NCBI GenBank assembly: GCA_034408895.1
Contig: JAWXCI010000043.1
Span: 1-64,000, forward strand
DNA from: UBA4660 sp034408895
GTDB lineage: Bacteria; Bacteroidota; Bacteroidia; Flavobacteriales_D; Sanyastnellaceae
Direction: 5' to 3'
DNA length: 64,000 nucleotides
The position numbers and the translations under genes were made by a program. The notes below the pieces were generated by a model, which did no database searches, was not told the DNA's origin, and saw only the letters and a list, made by a program, of their open reading frames with translations. Each line of letters opens with the position of its first letter. Position 1 is the first letter of the stretch. This document shows positions 54,105-63,594 of this stretch, one piece after another.

Positions 54105-54271
54105 TTAGAATGGCCGCTTTTTTGGCGGGCTGCGAAACCTTTAATCATTGTGCTTCGTTAGACGTCTTCCCCCCTATTGAAATTTGACTAACAACTAATG
54201 AACTACCTATGACAAATGATGGATATGACCCCATCGACTTTTACCACTTTTAAACCTGTAATAATTAAATC

Positions 54272-54288
54272 CCCCATAACTTATGGGG
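54272..54288. promoter_or_regulatory. Perfect palindrome in the protease leader
   Basis: CCCCATAA (54272-54279), C, TTATGGGG (54281-54288): a perfect 8-bp inverted repeat ending 15 nt before the start of the metalloprotease gene. It may be an operator or an mRNA leader hairpin. Confidence 0.4.
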
Positions 54289-54303
54289 CAAAACCAATTC
54301 AAA

Positions 54304-57300
54304 ATGAAGAAATTTTTCCAAGCTCTTTTTTTGATAGTGTTGTGTGCAAATGTTTTTGCCCAGCAAAAACCTGAAACACTTTCATCTGCATCACCACAAT
54401 GGTCCGATGTAGCGATTGAACCTCAGCGCGACAGTCGGCAGATTGTTCCTGCAAATTATCGCACGGTGGAAGTTAGCATTCACGAACTTCAGAATTTTTT
54501 GTTCAGCGCTCCGCATGAAAATGTGGTGCGCGCTCCTGAGAGTTCGTACATCATCCAACTTCCAAAACCGGATGGAATGATGGCGAATTTCACGCTGGTA
54601 GAAGCACCAGTGATGGAACCTGCTCTTGAGGCACAATTCCCTGAAATGCGTTCGTATGCCGGACAGGGAATTGAAGACCGCACAGCCACCCTACGCTGTG
54701 ATATCACCCCAAAAGGTTTTCATGCGCAAATACTTTCTTCCAGTGGTACCTGGTACATTGATCCCTACTCGCCATCCGATCTTGAGATTTACATCAGCTA
54801 TACCAAGGAAGCATTTTATCAAACATGCACCAAGACATTTAATGAACTTCCTCCGGTGATGCCCGATAAATTTGATTTTGACAAGACAGATGAAATTCTT
54901 GATATCCCGGGAAAAAATCCGAAACAAAAAAAACCGGTGCAGTCCATGGGAATGCAGAAGGTTGCAAATGGATTAACGCTCCGCACGTATAGGCTTGCCC
55001 TTGCCGGTACAGGTGAATACACAGCTTTTCATGGTGGTACTGCAGCACTGGGTCTTGCGGCTATGGTTACATCCATGACACGCATCAATGGTGTTTATGA
55101 AAAAGACTGCTGTCTCCGAATGAATTTGGTGGCTAACAACAATCTTCTTGTTTATACCAACGCAGCAACGGACCCCTACACCAATGGAAATGGTTCGACT
55201 ATGCTGAATGAAAACCAAACCAACTGCAATGCAGTAATTGGATCGGCCAACTATGATATTGGACATGTGTTTTCGACAGGAGGCGGAGGTGTGGCATTCC
55301 TGAATTCTCCTTGTTCATCCAACAAGGCGAAAGGAGTTTCAGGACAATCAGCACCCATAGGCGATCCCTTCGACATTGATTATGTATGCCATGAAATGGG
55401 ACACCAGTGGGGTGGCAATCACACTCAAAACAATTCATGCAATCGTTCTTCAAGTGCAGCGTATGAACCAGGATCAGCATCCACCATAATGGGATATGCT
55501 GGTATCTGTCCGCCCGATTTGCAACCGCACAGCGATGATTATTTCCACAATCACAGCTACAACGAAATGCGAACCTTTTTTACCGGAACAGGAAACTCTT
55601 GTGCGGCCAGTTCGGCTACCGGAAATACAATTCCAATAGTAGATGCAGGTGTGGGAGGATTCACCATTCCCATTTCAACTCCGTTCGAATTGACTGCTAC
55701 CGGCAGCGATGCAAATGGTGACCTTATTACGTTCTGTTGGGAGCAATATGATTTGGGTCCTGCCACAGCAGTGGGCGACAACACGCTCACCAATCCAAGT
55801 GGCAACCAACCCATTTTCCGTTCGTGGCTTCCTACAGTTAATGCAACACGGGTTTTTCCAAGAATTTCTAATTTGGTAAACAACACAATTGTACTTGGTG
55901 AACACATGCCCACTTATGATCGCTCGCTCAATTTCCGTTGCACAGTGCGCGACAATCGCGCAGGTGGCGGTGCGGTAAATGATGACAACATAACTTTCAG
56001 TGTAGATAACATTGGTGGCCCATTTGTGGTGACTGCTCCAAACACTGCTGTAACGTGGCCGGCCAATAGTTCCCAAACTGCTACATGGAGCGTGGCGAAC
56101 ACCACCGCAGCACCCATCAGTTGTGCGAATGTGGACATCTGGCTTTCAACAGATGGTGGTTTCACTTATCCAATACTTGTTCTTGCAAATACACCTAATG
56201 ATGGTACACAAATTATCACTGTTCCGAACATTCTTACAGCGCAGGCACGGATTAAAGTGAAGGCGAGTGGAAATATCTTTTTTGATATTTCAAACACCAA
56301 CTTTACGATTTCAGCAGGTGGTGGCGGATTTGCCTTTGACATCATGCTTGCCGGAATTAACTCACCAACCGGAAGCTATTGTGGTGATGCCTTCACACCG
56401 CAAATCACGGTGAACAATTTGGGAAGTACCACCATCACATCATTCACTGCGCAATACAATGTGGATGGTGGTGCAAACCAGAACTACAATTGGGTGGGTT
56501 CGATGGCAACAGGTGGAATCACCACCGTAACACTTCCTGCCATGACTGCTTCCACAGGCTCACACACTTTCAACGTAACGCTGCTCAACCCGAATGGTGT
56601 TGCCGACCAAAGCACGGGCAATAATTCCGGAGCATCATCATTCAGTACAATTTCCAATGCGAACATTGTTACGCTCACATTGCTCACCGATTGCTGGGGC
56701 GAAGAAGTGAGTTGGAATATTGAAGATGCAGGCAATAACATTCTCTATTCTCAAGCCGGCAATTCCCTTGGTGATCAAACAACTTTCACCAGCACTTTCT
56801 GTCTCGCAAACGGATGTTATGATTTCAACATCGCGGATTCATTCGGTGATGGGTTGGATGGCACGGCAAGCGGTTGTGCCATTGATGGCAACTACACCAT
56901 TACTGATGCAAGTGCAAACGTTCTTGTGCAAATGCCGGTATCCAATTATGGTTTTGCAACTACACACAATTTCTGTGTGCCTTTTGTACCCGGTGCAGTG
57001 CCCGGTTGCATGGCTGTGAATGCATGCAACTACAATTCGCTTGCAACAGTGGATGATGGATCATGCGCTTATGGCCCTGCCAATGATGTGTGCGCAAGTG
57101 CCATCCAGTTGACTGTAAATGGTGGCGCATTTGCAGCCACCAATCTTGGTGCATGTGTAAACGGACCGAACCCATCTTGTGGTGGAACGAATATGCAGGA
57201 TGTGTGGTACTACTTCAACTACACAGGTGGAAATATTGTTCTTTCAACAACATTGGGGACCAACAACGACACAAGGCTTGCAGTTTACACTGCCTGTGGC

Positions 57301-58725
57301 GGAACCCAAATTGCATGTGATGATGACAGCGGTCCGGGCAATGCTTCACTCATTAATCTCAACTGCGGCACCATTACTCCCGGCAATGCCTACTACATAC
57401 AAGCTGGAGGATTTAATGCTATTGAAGGAGCGTTCACCGTCACGGTGGCAATGACAAATATTAATGGATGCACAAATCCACTTGCTTCGAATTATAACAA
57501 CTGTGCAACTGTGGATAATGGATATTGCATCGTTCCCGGCTGCACAGATACAGCCGCATGCAACTACAATGCATCAGCAACTCAGAACAATGGTTCTTGT
57601 GCCTATCCGGGTTGTTTGGATCCTGTCGCGTGTAACTATAATGCAAGTGCGGGTTGTGCAGCAACATGTAATTATCCTGTTGCATGTAACAACCCCGCTG
57701 CCTGCAACTTCACTGCTGGTTCGTGCATGAATGGTACCTGCAATTTCCCGGTTCCCTGTAACAATCCTACAGCGTGCAACTTCACTGCTGGTTCGTGCAT
57801 GAATGGAGTTTGCAATTTCCCTGTACAATGTAACAACCCCGCTGCCTGCAATTTCACGGCTGGTTCATGCATGAATGGGATTTGCAATTTTCCAGTTCCC
57901 TGTAACAATCCTGCTGCTTGCAATTTCACGGCTGGTTCGTGCATGAATGGAATATGTAATTTTCCTGTTGCATGTAATGATGCTGCTGCTTGCAACTTCA
58001 CTGCTGGTTCGTGCATGAATGGAATTTGCAACTATCCTGTAGTGTGTAATGATCCTGCTGCGTGTAACTTCACATCAGGTGCTTGTATGAATGGAACTTG
58101 CAACTATCCTGTTCCGTGTAATGATCTAGCAGCTTGCAACTACACTAGTGGTTCGGGTATGAATGGAATTTGTGCTTATCCTGGTTGTACAAATTCATCA
58201 GCATGCAATTACAATGGATCGGCTGGATGTGATGATGGTTCGTGCACATTCCCAGGTTGTACCAACCCTACTGCATGCAACTACGATTCTATAGCCGAGT
58301 GTGATGATGGCTCATGCATATTGCCCGGATGCATGGATGCGGCAGCGTGTAATTATGATTCCTCAGCAACATGCGAGAATGGAATCCTGTGTGAAAACTA
58401 CAAGTGTATTGATCCATCCGCATGCAACTATGTAGCGTTTGCAGCTTGTGTTGATATGGCAGTGTGCACCTATCCAGGTTGCACGGATCCATCGGCAAAC
58501 AACTTCGATCCGGCAGCCGGTTGTGATAATGGTTCTTGCATTTATGGTTCCTGCCAGGGCGATTTCGATTTAAACGGAGTCATAAATACCGGTGACATCC
58601 TTTTGTTCATGGCCAGTTTCGGATGTTTGAGTTCTTGCGATCCATTCGACCTTACTGGAGATGGCGTAGTGAACACTACAGACTTGCTTTTGTTCATGGG
58701 ATTGTTCGGAATGCTATGTCCCTGA
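54304..58725 (+). CDS. Secreted metzincin-type metalloprotease with Cys-rich repeats
   Basis: A 1473-aa exported protein. A signal peptide (MKKFFQALFLIVLCANVFAQ) precedes a ~200-residue propeptide-like part and a reprolysin-like catalytic domain with zinc motif HEMGHQWGGNH near residue 362. A PKD/Ig region and a proprotein-convertase-P-like part follow. Residues ~1128-1294 are seven tandem 24-residue Cys-rich repeats (CNNPAACNFTAGSCMNG and so on), then looser CTDPxACNY repeats. The end holds two dockerin-like Ca-binding loops (DLNGVINTGDILLFM, DLTGDGVVNTTDLLLFM). No standard T9SS domain is seen. I start it at 54304; an ATG at 54283 is in frame but precedes the signal peptide. Confidence 0.88.
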   Translation: MKKFFQALFLIVLCANVFAQQKPETLSSASPQWSDVAIEPQRDSRQIVPANYRTVEVSIHELQNFLFSAPHENVVRAPESSYIIQLPKPDGMMANFTLVEAPVMEPALEAQFPEMRSYAGQGIEDRTATLRCDITPKGFHAQILSSSGTWYIDPYSPSDLEIYISYTKEAFYQTCTKTFNELPPVMPDKFDFDKTDEILDIPGKNPKQKKPVQSMGMQKVANGLTLRTYRLALAGTGEYTAFHGGTAALGLAAMVTSMTRINGVYEKDCCLRMNLVANNNLLVYTNAATDPYTNGNGSTMLNENQTNCNAVIGSANYDIGHVFSTGGGGVAFLNSPCSSNKAKGVSGQSAPIGDPFDIDYVCHEMGHQWGGNHTQNNSCNRSSSAAYEPGSASTIMGYAGICPPDLQPHSDDYFHNHSYNEMRTFFTGTGNSCAASSATGNTIPIVDAGVGGFTIPISTPFELTATGSDANGDLITFCWEQYDLGPATAVGDNTLTNPSGNQPIFRSWLPTVNATRVFPRISNLVNNTIVLGEHMPTYDRSLNFRCTVRDNRAGGGAVNDDNITFSVDNIGGPFVVTAPNTAVTWPANSSQTATWSVANTTAAPISCANVDIWLSTDGGFTYPILVLANTPNDGTQIITVPNILTAQARIKVKASGNIFFDISNTNFTISAGGGGFAFDIMLAGINSPTGSYCGDAFTPQITVNNLGSTTITSFTAQYNVDGGANQNYNWVGSMATGGITTVTLPAMTASTGSHTFNVTLLNPNGVADQSTGNNSGASSFSTISNANIVTLTLLTDCWGEEVSWNIEDAGNNILYSQAGNSLGDQTTFTSTFCLANGCYDFNIADSFGDGLDGTASGCAIDGNYTITDASANVLVQMPVSNYGFATTHNFCVPFVPGAVPGCMAVNACNYNSLATVDDGSCAYGPANDVCASAIQLTVNGGAFAATNLGACVNGPNPSCGGTNMQDVWYYFNYTGGNIVLSTTLGTNNDTRLAVYTACGGTQIACDDDSGPGNASLINLNCGTITPGNAYYIQAGGFNAIEGAFTVTVAMTNINGCTNPLASNYNNCATVDNGYCIVPGCTDTAACNYNASATQNNGSCAYPGCLDPVACNYNASAGCAATCNYPVACNNPAACNFTAGSCMNGTCNFPVPCNNPTACNFTAGSCMNGVCNFPVQCNNPAACNFTAGSCMNGICNFPVPCNNPAACNFTAGSCMNGICNFPVACNDAAACNFTAGSCMNGICNYPVVCNDPAACNFTSGACMNGTCNYPVPCNDLAACNYTSGSGMNGICAYPGCTNSSACNYNGSAGCDDGSCTFPGCTNPTACNYDSIAECDDGSCILPGCMDAAACNYDSSATCENGILCENYKCIDPSACNYVAFAACVDMAVCTYPGCTDPSANNFDPAAGCDNGSCIYGSCQGDFDLNGVINTGDILLFMASFGCLSSCDPFDLTGDGVVNTTDLLLFMGLFGMLCP
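57685..58185 (+). repeat. Seven 72-bp tandem repeats inside the protease gene
   Basis: In-frame units of 72 bp, each encoding a 24-residue repeat with four cysteines (C-N-N-P-A-A-C-N-F ... GSC ... CNF). Copies 1-5 are nearly identical in protein and diverge more at the 3' end, the pattern of recent expansion by slippage or unequal recombination. The seventh lacks one cysteine (GSGMNG). Confidence 0.9.
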
Positions 58726-58747
58726 TAATATATTTTCTTTGTGAATG

Positions 58748-58781
58748 AAAAGAGCCTTGCCACATTCGGCAAGGCTCTTTT
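58748..58781. terminator. Bidirectional terminator
   Basis: AAAAGAGCCTTGCC (58748-58761) pairs perfectly with GGCAAGGCTCTTTT (58768-58781) around a 6-nt loop. It ends the metalloprotease gene and the convergent gene at 58826. Confidence 0.92.
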
Positions 58782-58825
58782 ATTTTCTAATTGATTTGGA
58801 TTGTAATCAAACCAAAAATTCTTGT

Positions 58826-59329
58826 TCAGGATTTCGGTTTAATGGTGATGACCTGGGTGCCGGTAGAAACATTCTCACATGAATCTTTGGAGCTCCATGT
58901 CCGCATAATCCGATTCCCTTCTTTCTTTTCTGAGAAGATTACTTCGCAGGATGATTTGTTGTTGTCCATAGCCGTGACTTGCGCAGAAGGTGGAATTTCT
59001 TCCCCGAACACTTCAACGCTGGACGGCACACCCAGAAGCACTGGAGGTGATGTATCCATAAGGCTGATGTATTGCTCGGCAGTAGCTGTTGCCCCGCACT
59101 GGTCGGAAAAAGTATAGGTGCGAACAAGAGTTCCTGCACATCCTCCCGAAAAATTTTGGTCTTTCCATGCGATATCTACAATGCCACAAGGGCTAGTGGC
59201 TTTCACCTTCGCAACATGGCGGAGGCTGTCCACATTACACGTCAACTCTTTCTCAAAACTCTTTACAGCGATTTGAGATTGAAGCTGAGTTGAAATCAAA
59301 ATAATAGTGGTGATGAAAATTGTTCTCAT
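58826..59329 (-). CDS. Small secreted HYR/Ig-like protein
   Basis: A 167-aa exported protein: signal peptide MRTIFITTIILISTQLQSQ, then a Cys-containing beta domain with YTFSDQCGATATAEQYISLMD and DTSPPVLLGVPS, the pattern of HYR-like Ig repeats that link larger adhesins. The C-terminus is basic (TIKPKS) with no sorting domain visible. I start at 59329; the frame is open to 59356. It may be a free-standing adhesive module. Confidence 0.7.
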   Translation of the reverse strand: MRTIFITTIILISTQLQSQIAVKSFEKELTCNVDSLRHVAKVKATSPCGIVDIAWKDQNFSGGCAGTLVRTYTFSDQCGATATAEQYISLMDTSPPVLLGVPSSVEVFGEEIPPSAQVTAMDNNKSSCEVIFSEKKEGNRIMRTWSSKDSCENVSTGTQVITIKPKS

Positions 59330-59589
59330 AAGTTTGTTTTGAAAATTGTATGGCAAAGATGGTGCTCCGTTTTTTCTTTCCTTGATCCAAGTATGAAGTT
59401 TGTGAAATTCTTAATGGATTCTACTCCGCGCTTTTCCACAATGAAGCCCGTAGAGGTGGGCGAAGCATTTAGGTGTGATGATAGTTGCCCGCAAAAGAAT
59501 TCTGCCTGCACGGAGTTACATGAATGGAATGAAGGTTGTCAATGCGCCCATTTACCTTCGACCCCTTATTCAACAATCCATTTTCAACT

Positions 59590-61713
59590 ATGCGTAAAAT
59601 ACTGTTGTCTGTTCTTGTTCTCTCCGTTTCATTCATCATTCATTCACAACAAAAACTCACGCTGGAAGAAGCCGTGATGGGACAAACTGGAGCGCTCCTG
59701 CCTGACCAACCAGAGCAGTTGCAATGGCTTCCGCAAAGTGACTCCTATATGTATGTGAAAGACGCCAAGGTGCTGTACGGCACCATCAAGGGAAAAGAAT
59801 CAGTGCTGTTTACCCTTAATGATTTGAACAAATGGAAAGGTGGCGACCCATTAAAAGAGATGCCGCAACTTGTTTGGATGGATGCCACACGTTTCTGGTT
59901 TGTGGATACCAGGCGCTACTTTGAAGGGGACATAAAAAATAAAACACTTGTGCAAACTGTACCACCTGCCGATGGTGCATTGAACAACGACTACCATGCT
60001 GCAAGCAGAAGTCTTGCTTACACAATTGACAAAAATATTTACGCTGTGATTGGGGGCAAGATGAGGCAGGTGACCAAGGTGGCCAAAGAGATTGTGGCCG
60101 GCCAAAGCATTTCGCGGAATGAATACGGTATTGCAAAGGGTACTTTTTGGAATGCCGATGGTTCGAAGCTCGCCTTTTACCAGAAAGATGAAACCAATGT
60201 GACTGATTATCCCATTACCAGTTTCAAGGACACGCCTGCCACAGCGAAGATGATAAAGTACCCTATGGCGGGTGCCATGAGCGAAATAGTTTCAGTATGT
60301 GTTTACGATGTAGCTACCTCAAAAATCATATTTCTGGACATTGATGCAGGCAAACGGAACGACCAGTATTACGCAACCAATCTTCAATGGAGTGCCGATG
60401 GAGAAATGATTTACATTGCAAAACTCAACCGGGCCACTACTGAAATGAAACTGGTGAAGTACGATGTGGAAACGGGGAATGAGCTTGCAACACTGTTTGC
60501 CGAAACGGATGAAAAATGGCTGGAGCCGGAGCAGCCCATGTTTTTTGTACCCGAACCTGCCGACCAGTTTCTTTGGTTCTCGCGCAGAAATGGTTTCAAC
60601 AATCTTTATCTCTATGCTGCTGATGGCAAGTTGATATCGCACACCAATGCTCAATTTGAAATAACAGACATTGCCGGATTCGATGCCAAGGGCACCATGG
60701 TGTTTGTTCATGCCCGAGGCCACCGGCCTACTGAATCACATCTCTACAAAATAAACCTGGCGGATATGAATATGACGTTGTGTACCCCGGCAACTGGAAT
60801 GCATAACGCTAAAGTGAGCGGTTCTGGGAAATATATTCTTGATTCATATTCGAGTCTTGAAGTGCCTGGCCGCACTGAGCTTTTGGACAATACGGGAAAA
60901 TTGATCCTCACTTTGCATGAAGCAAAAAATCCATTGGAAGGAAAACTCTACGGCAAAACAGAACTCTTTACTATTAAAGCGGATGATGGAAGCGACTTGT
61001 GGTGTCGTACCATCAAGCCTTCTGATTTTGATCCGGCCAAAAAATATCCGGTATTGGTGTATGTGTATAACGGCCCGCACCTGCAGCTTGTAACCAACAA
61101 CTGGATGGGCGGTTCAGCGCTGTGGATGAACCATCTTGCCGAAGAAGGTTTTATTGTTTTCACTTTGGATGGTCATGGTTCAGCCAACCGGGGCAATGCC
61201 TTTGAACAAGTGCTCCATCGCCAATTGGGTGAGCAGGAAATTCAAGATCAGTTGCTGGGTGTCGACTGGCTGAAAAAGCAGCCGTGGGTTGATGCAGGGC
61301 GCATGGCGGTTCATGGATGGAGTTACGGAGGTTTTATGACTACAGCACTTATGCTGCGCGAACCGGGAACATTTAAAGTTGGCGTGGCAGGTGGAGCAGT
61401 CACGGACTGGAGTCTTTACGAAGTGATGTACACCGAACGCTACATGGACACACCAGAAGAAAATCCGGAAGGCTATAAAAAAGCAGACCTAAGCCAATAT
61501 GTTACCAACCTGCGGGGCGACCTGTTGATGATACACGGAATGGATGACGATGTGGTGCTGATGCAACATGCCACCAAATTCCTGAAAGCCTGTGTGGACA
61601 ATAATGTGCAGTTGGATTTCTTTATGTATCCAGGCCATGCGCATAATGTTCGCGGCAAGGACAGGGTGCATTTGATGGAGAAGGTGATTGAGTACATCAA
61701 GGAGAATCTTTAG
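59590..61713 (+). CDS. Prolyl dipeptidyl peptidase, S9 (DPP IV-like)
   Basis: A 707-aa exported serine peptidase that releases X-Pro or X-Ala dipeptides. Signal peptide MRKILLSVLVLSVSFIIHSQ; beta-propeller domain (~40-480) with SDGxxIYIAKLN-like blades (WSADGEMIYIAKLNR); then the alpha/beta-hydrolase domain with nucleophile GWSYGGFMT near residue 577, Asp in GMDDDVV (~651) and His in GHAHNV (~682). I start it at 59590; the upstream 18 codons lack signal character. Probably periplasmic or surface-attached. Confidence 0.95.
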   Translation: MRKILLSVLVLSVSFIIHSQQKLTLEEAVMGQTGALLPDQPEQLQWLPQSDSYMYVKDAKVLYGTIKGKESVLFTLNDLNKWKGGDPLKEMPQLVWMDATRFWFVDTRRYFEGDIKNKTLVQTVPPADGALNNDYHAASRSLAYTIDKNIYAVIGGKMRQVTKVAKEIVAGQSISRNEYGIAKGTFWNADGSKLAFYQKDETNVTDYPITSFKDTPATAKMIKYPMAGAMSEIVSVCVYDVATSKIIFLDIDAGKRNDQYYATNLQWSADGEMIYIAKLNRATTEMKLVKYDVETGNELATLFAETDEKWLEPEQPMFFVPEPADQFLWFSRRNGFNNLYLYAADGKLISHTNAQFEITDIAGFDAKGTMVFVHARGHRPTESHLYKINLADMNMTLCTPATGMHNAKVSGSGKYILDSYSSLEVPGRTELLDNTGKLILTLHEAKNPLEGKLYGKTELFTIKADDGSDLWCRTIKPSDFDPAKKYPVLVYVYNGPHLQLVTNNWMGGSALWMNHLAEEGFIVFTLDGHGSANRGNAFEQVLHRQLGEQEIQDQLLGVDWLKKQPWVDAGRMAVHGWSYGGFMTTALMLREPGTFKVGVAGGAVTDWSLYEVMYTERYMDTPEENPEGYKKADLSQYVTNLRGDLLMIHGMDDDVVLMQHATKFLKACVDNNVQLDFFMYPGHAHNVRGKDRVHLMEKVIEYIKENL

Positions 61714-61748
61714 AAGTATTTGAGGTGAGGTAAAAAGTCCCGCAGTTA

Positions 61749-61970
61749 TCAAGGATTCACCAAACCGTCTGGAACGCACACTTGCACCACTTTCCTGTTT
61801 CTATCAATCTTCAACACAATGTTTTTGTTAAGCGGGATAAGAGATTCACGATCATCATTCACTACTCTTATCAGCGGGTTGTGTGGCACTTCAATAATTT
61901 CTTACACAACACCCAAATTTCCAAGCATATCATCCCACACTTTAAACCCGGTGATGAGCCGGAGGTTTCT
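61749..61970 (-). pseudogene. rimM: C-terminal fragment of ribosome maturation factor RimM
   Basis: The minus strand encodes RLITGFKVWDDMLGNLGVV, a TAA, then EIIEVPHNPLIRVVNDD and RESLIPLNKNIVLKIDR, and ends VPDGLVNP and TGA. This is the PRC-barrel half of RimM, which assists 30S head maturation. The N-terminal half is missing, the frame is broken by TAA (probably CAA), and part of the fragment is duplicated upstream with a 65-bp offset. A functional copy must lie elsewhere. Confidence 0.7.
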
Positions 61971-62038
61971 TCCCAACTTCACCACATCCTGCGTTCGTTC
62001 TTTACTTTAAACCCGGTGATGAGCCGGAGGTTTCTTCC
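61939..62038. repeat. 35-bp direct repeat with 65-bp offset
   Basis: The stretch ACTTTAAACCCGGTGATGAG and 15 further bases is present at 61939-61973 and again at 62004-62038, identical across 35 nt. It duplicates the upstream edge of the rimM fragment. The offset is not a multiple of three, so it breaks the reading frame further. Confidence 0.9.
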
Positions 62039-62280
62039 ACAGCATCATGATTGGTCGGTGCCCTTATATCTGGAAAGCTGCACAAAACTCTAAACCGATC
62101 AAAAGCCGCATCTTGAATAAAACGCGCGAAATGTGCTTTCTGAAATAAAAAAGCAGTTGACTCAAAGATTGGAATAGGTAACTTTGAAAAACTGAAACCA
62201 CAGATGTTTCCCGAATCAATACATCAGACAACTGCAAAATTTCAACGGACAGTAGTAAGTTGCAGCCAAGTATCTTATTC
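62039..62280. other. Gap without recognisable gene
   Basis: Beyond the second repeat copy I find no supported gene. The frames in both strands are short and unlike known proteins. The stretch lies between a rimM fragment and a decayed membrane-protein gene and is probably further gene debris. Confidence 0.5.
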
Positions 62281-63099
62281 ATAGAAAACTTGAAAGCGTT
62301 AATTCAAATTATACTTTGTGCTATTGGTCTCGATTTGGCGGCCACCTCGAGTGTCAATGAAACTAAATCAGTCTTGTTTCGGCAGGTCAGCGACACTGAT
62401 CGTTTCGTTCTATCCTTTGAGTTTGGCGCTCCACTGTAGTCCATATACAATCGCTTTGACATGAAACAACCAGACTTTAAGTATGTCCCTAAGATCGGTT
62501 TGGAGTTAGGGCTGCGTTGTACGCTAACGCCTGAGCGAACACGAAAGTTTATTCAACTGGGAATCGCCAAAAGATTTTATGGATACTCTGGTGGCTTCCT
62601 GAACATCTAGTGCTACGACCCACCCGATACGGACGTCTGTTTCGATGAATGGGTCGAATTCACTTGCACCAACAAAATCATTTCGCTTGAAGCTCTGTTC
62701 GGGATTGGTTTGTGGCAGAATCGCAACTTTCACCTTGATGGAACACTTGGATTCACTGATAGATTTCGCTATGTATTCAAATCTACAGCAACAAATGATT
62801 TCGGATTTTATGCGAATGGACCATTTGCAGTTTTCAGAGGCGAGGACAGTCCATTCAGAAAGTATGGTGCTACTGTGGGGTTTAGTTGCGGGTATTCTGT
62901 TAGAGTAGGCTATGGAAAAATTGGGATTGGATTTCAATCTCAGTATGGGCTTTTGAGCTATGAGAAATCGAACTACCAATGGTTAAGTCAAGATCTATCT
63001 TTTCCAGTTGGACAGAACGTATTTGAGGTCACAGACGAAAGAGGCAGCAGCCATGTTTATTCTTTCGGGCTTACGATTTCATGGATATTAGATTACTAA
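62281..63099 (+). pseudogene. Decayed outer-membrane beta-barrel protein
   Basis: One frame of 273 codons runs from a missing start (ATA at 62281; TTG at 62290) to TAA 63097-63099, broken by TAG at 62437-62439 and at 62608-62610. It starts with a signal-peptide-like LKALIQIILCAIGLDLAATS, then FVLSFEFGAPL, YVPKIGLELGLRCTL, ALFGIGLWQNRNF, GATVGFSCGYSVRVGYGKI, and ends SFGLTISWILDY with a terminal Tyr: alternating strands of a small porin-like barrel. The preserved frame across both stops shows point decay rather than shifts. Confidence 0.75.
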
Positions 63100-63111
63100 A
63101 ACCAAATCAAA

Positions 63112-63414
63112 ATGAAAAAGATACAATCCCTTTTGTTAGCAGTATTAATTACACTTTTGTGCCATTCACAAAGCGAGTGTGGGTTCTTCCTCCCAGTTGA
63201 CGAAGAATATCAAAGGACACTCTCTTATATTGATCATCAAATTGCTTGCGTTGGTATCGTTAATCGCTGTAATGACATTCGAAGAGTTCAGACCGTCATA
63301 CATATCATACATCATGACGCCCATGTTCAAGTGAAGAAACATCAACCTGATTTCCTCTTAGTACATTACTCATACACGAGCGGCCTTTTGCATCTAGGAT
63401 TTGGGAGGAGGTAA
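63112..63414 (+). CDS. Short secreted hypothetical protein, probably truncated
   Basis: A 100-aa product with a signal peptide (KKIQSLLLAVLITLLCHSQS). The stretch QTVIHIIHHD resembles the first strand of pappalysin-like secreted peptidases, but nothing after it does. Directly downstream a different frame stays open for 53 codons (63398-63556: DLGGGNNVPGFEVCPVYERI and more), suggesting that a frameshift around 63398-63410 ended a longer gene. It follows the decayed barrel gene by 12 nt. Confidence 0.45.
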   Translation: MKKIQSLLLAVLITLLCHSQSECGFFLPVDEEYQRTLSYIDHQIACVGIVNRCNDIRRVQTVIHIIHHDAHVQVKKHQPDFLLVHYSYTSGLLHLGFGRR

Positions 63415-63463
63415 TAATGTTCCAGGGTTCGAGGTGTGTCCAGTCTACGAAAGAATTGAAGGG

Positions 63464-63485
63464 GCCGCCACGCATGGCGTGCGGC
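63464..63485 (+). terminator. Terminator-like hairpin
   Basis: GCCGCCACGC (63464-63473) pairs with GCGTGCGGC (63477-63485) with one bulged C, followed by TATTTTATT. It lies upstream of the XRE gene. Confidence 0.4.
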
Positions 63486-63562
63486 TATTTTATTACAATC
63501 TCGTCCGCAAAACTCCGAACATCACGTCAATAATTCATGAGTTACTAGCAGAATGATATTAT

Positions 63563-63578
63563 TTCGCTCGCGAGCGAA
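63563..63578. promoter_or_regulatory. Perfect 16-bp palindrome, probable operator
   Basis: TTCGCTCGCGAGCGAA is a perfect palindrome ending 16 nt before the start of the XRE regulator. XRE regulators usually repress their own promoter through such a site, so autoregulation is likely. Confidence 0.65.
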
Positions 63579-63594
63579 CTCATTAAACTTCACC

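Noticed and set aside
57685..58185. Regular repeats suggesting a CRISPR array
   Set aside because: The 72-bp units are contiguous, in frame and coding, without spacers; they are protein repeats.
61939..62038. 35-bp direct repeats as phage attachment sites
   Set aside because: They are only 65 bp apart, lie inside a gene fragment and flank no integrase or cargo; local duplication is simpler.
61782..62093. 103-codon plus-strand open frame
   Set aside because: It is antisense to the rimM fragment and contains the direct repeat; its product looks non-coding.
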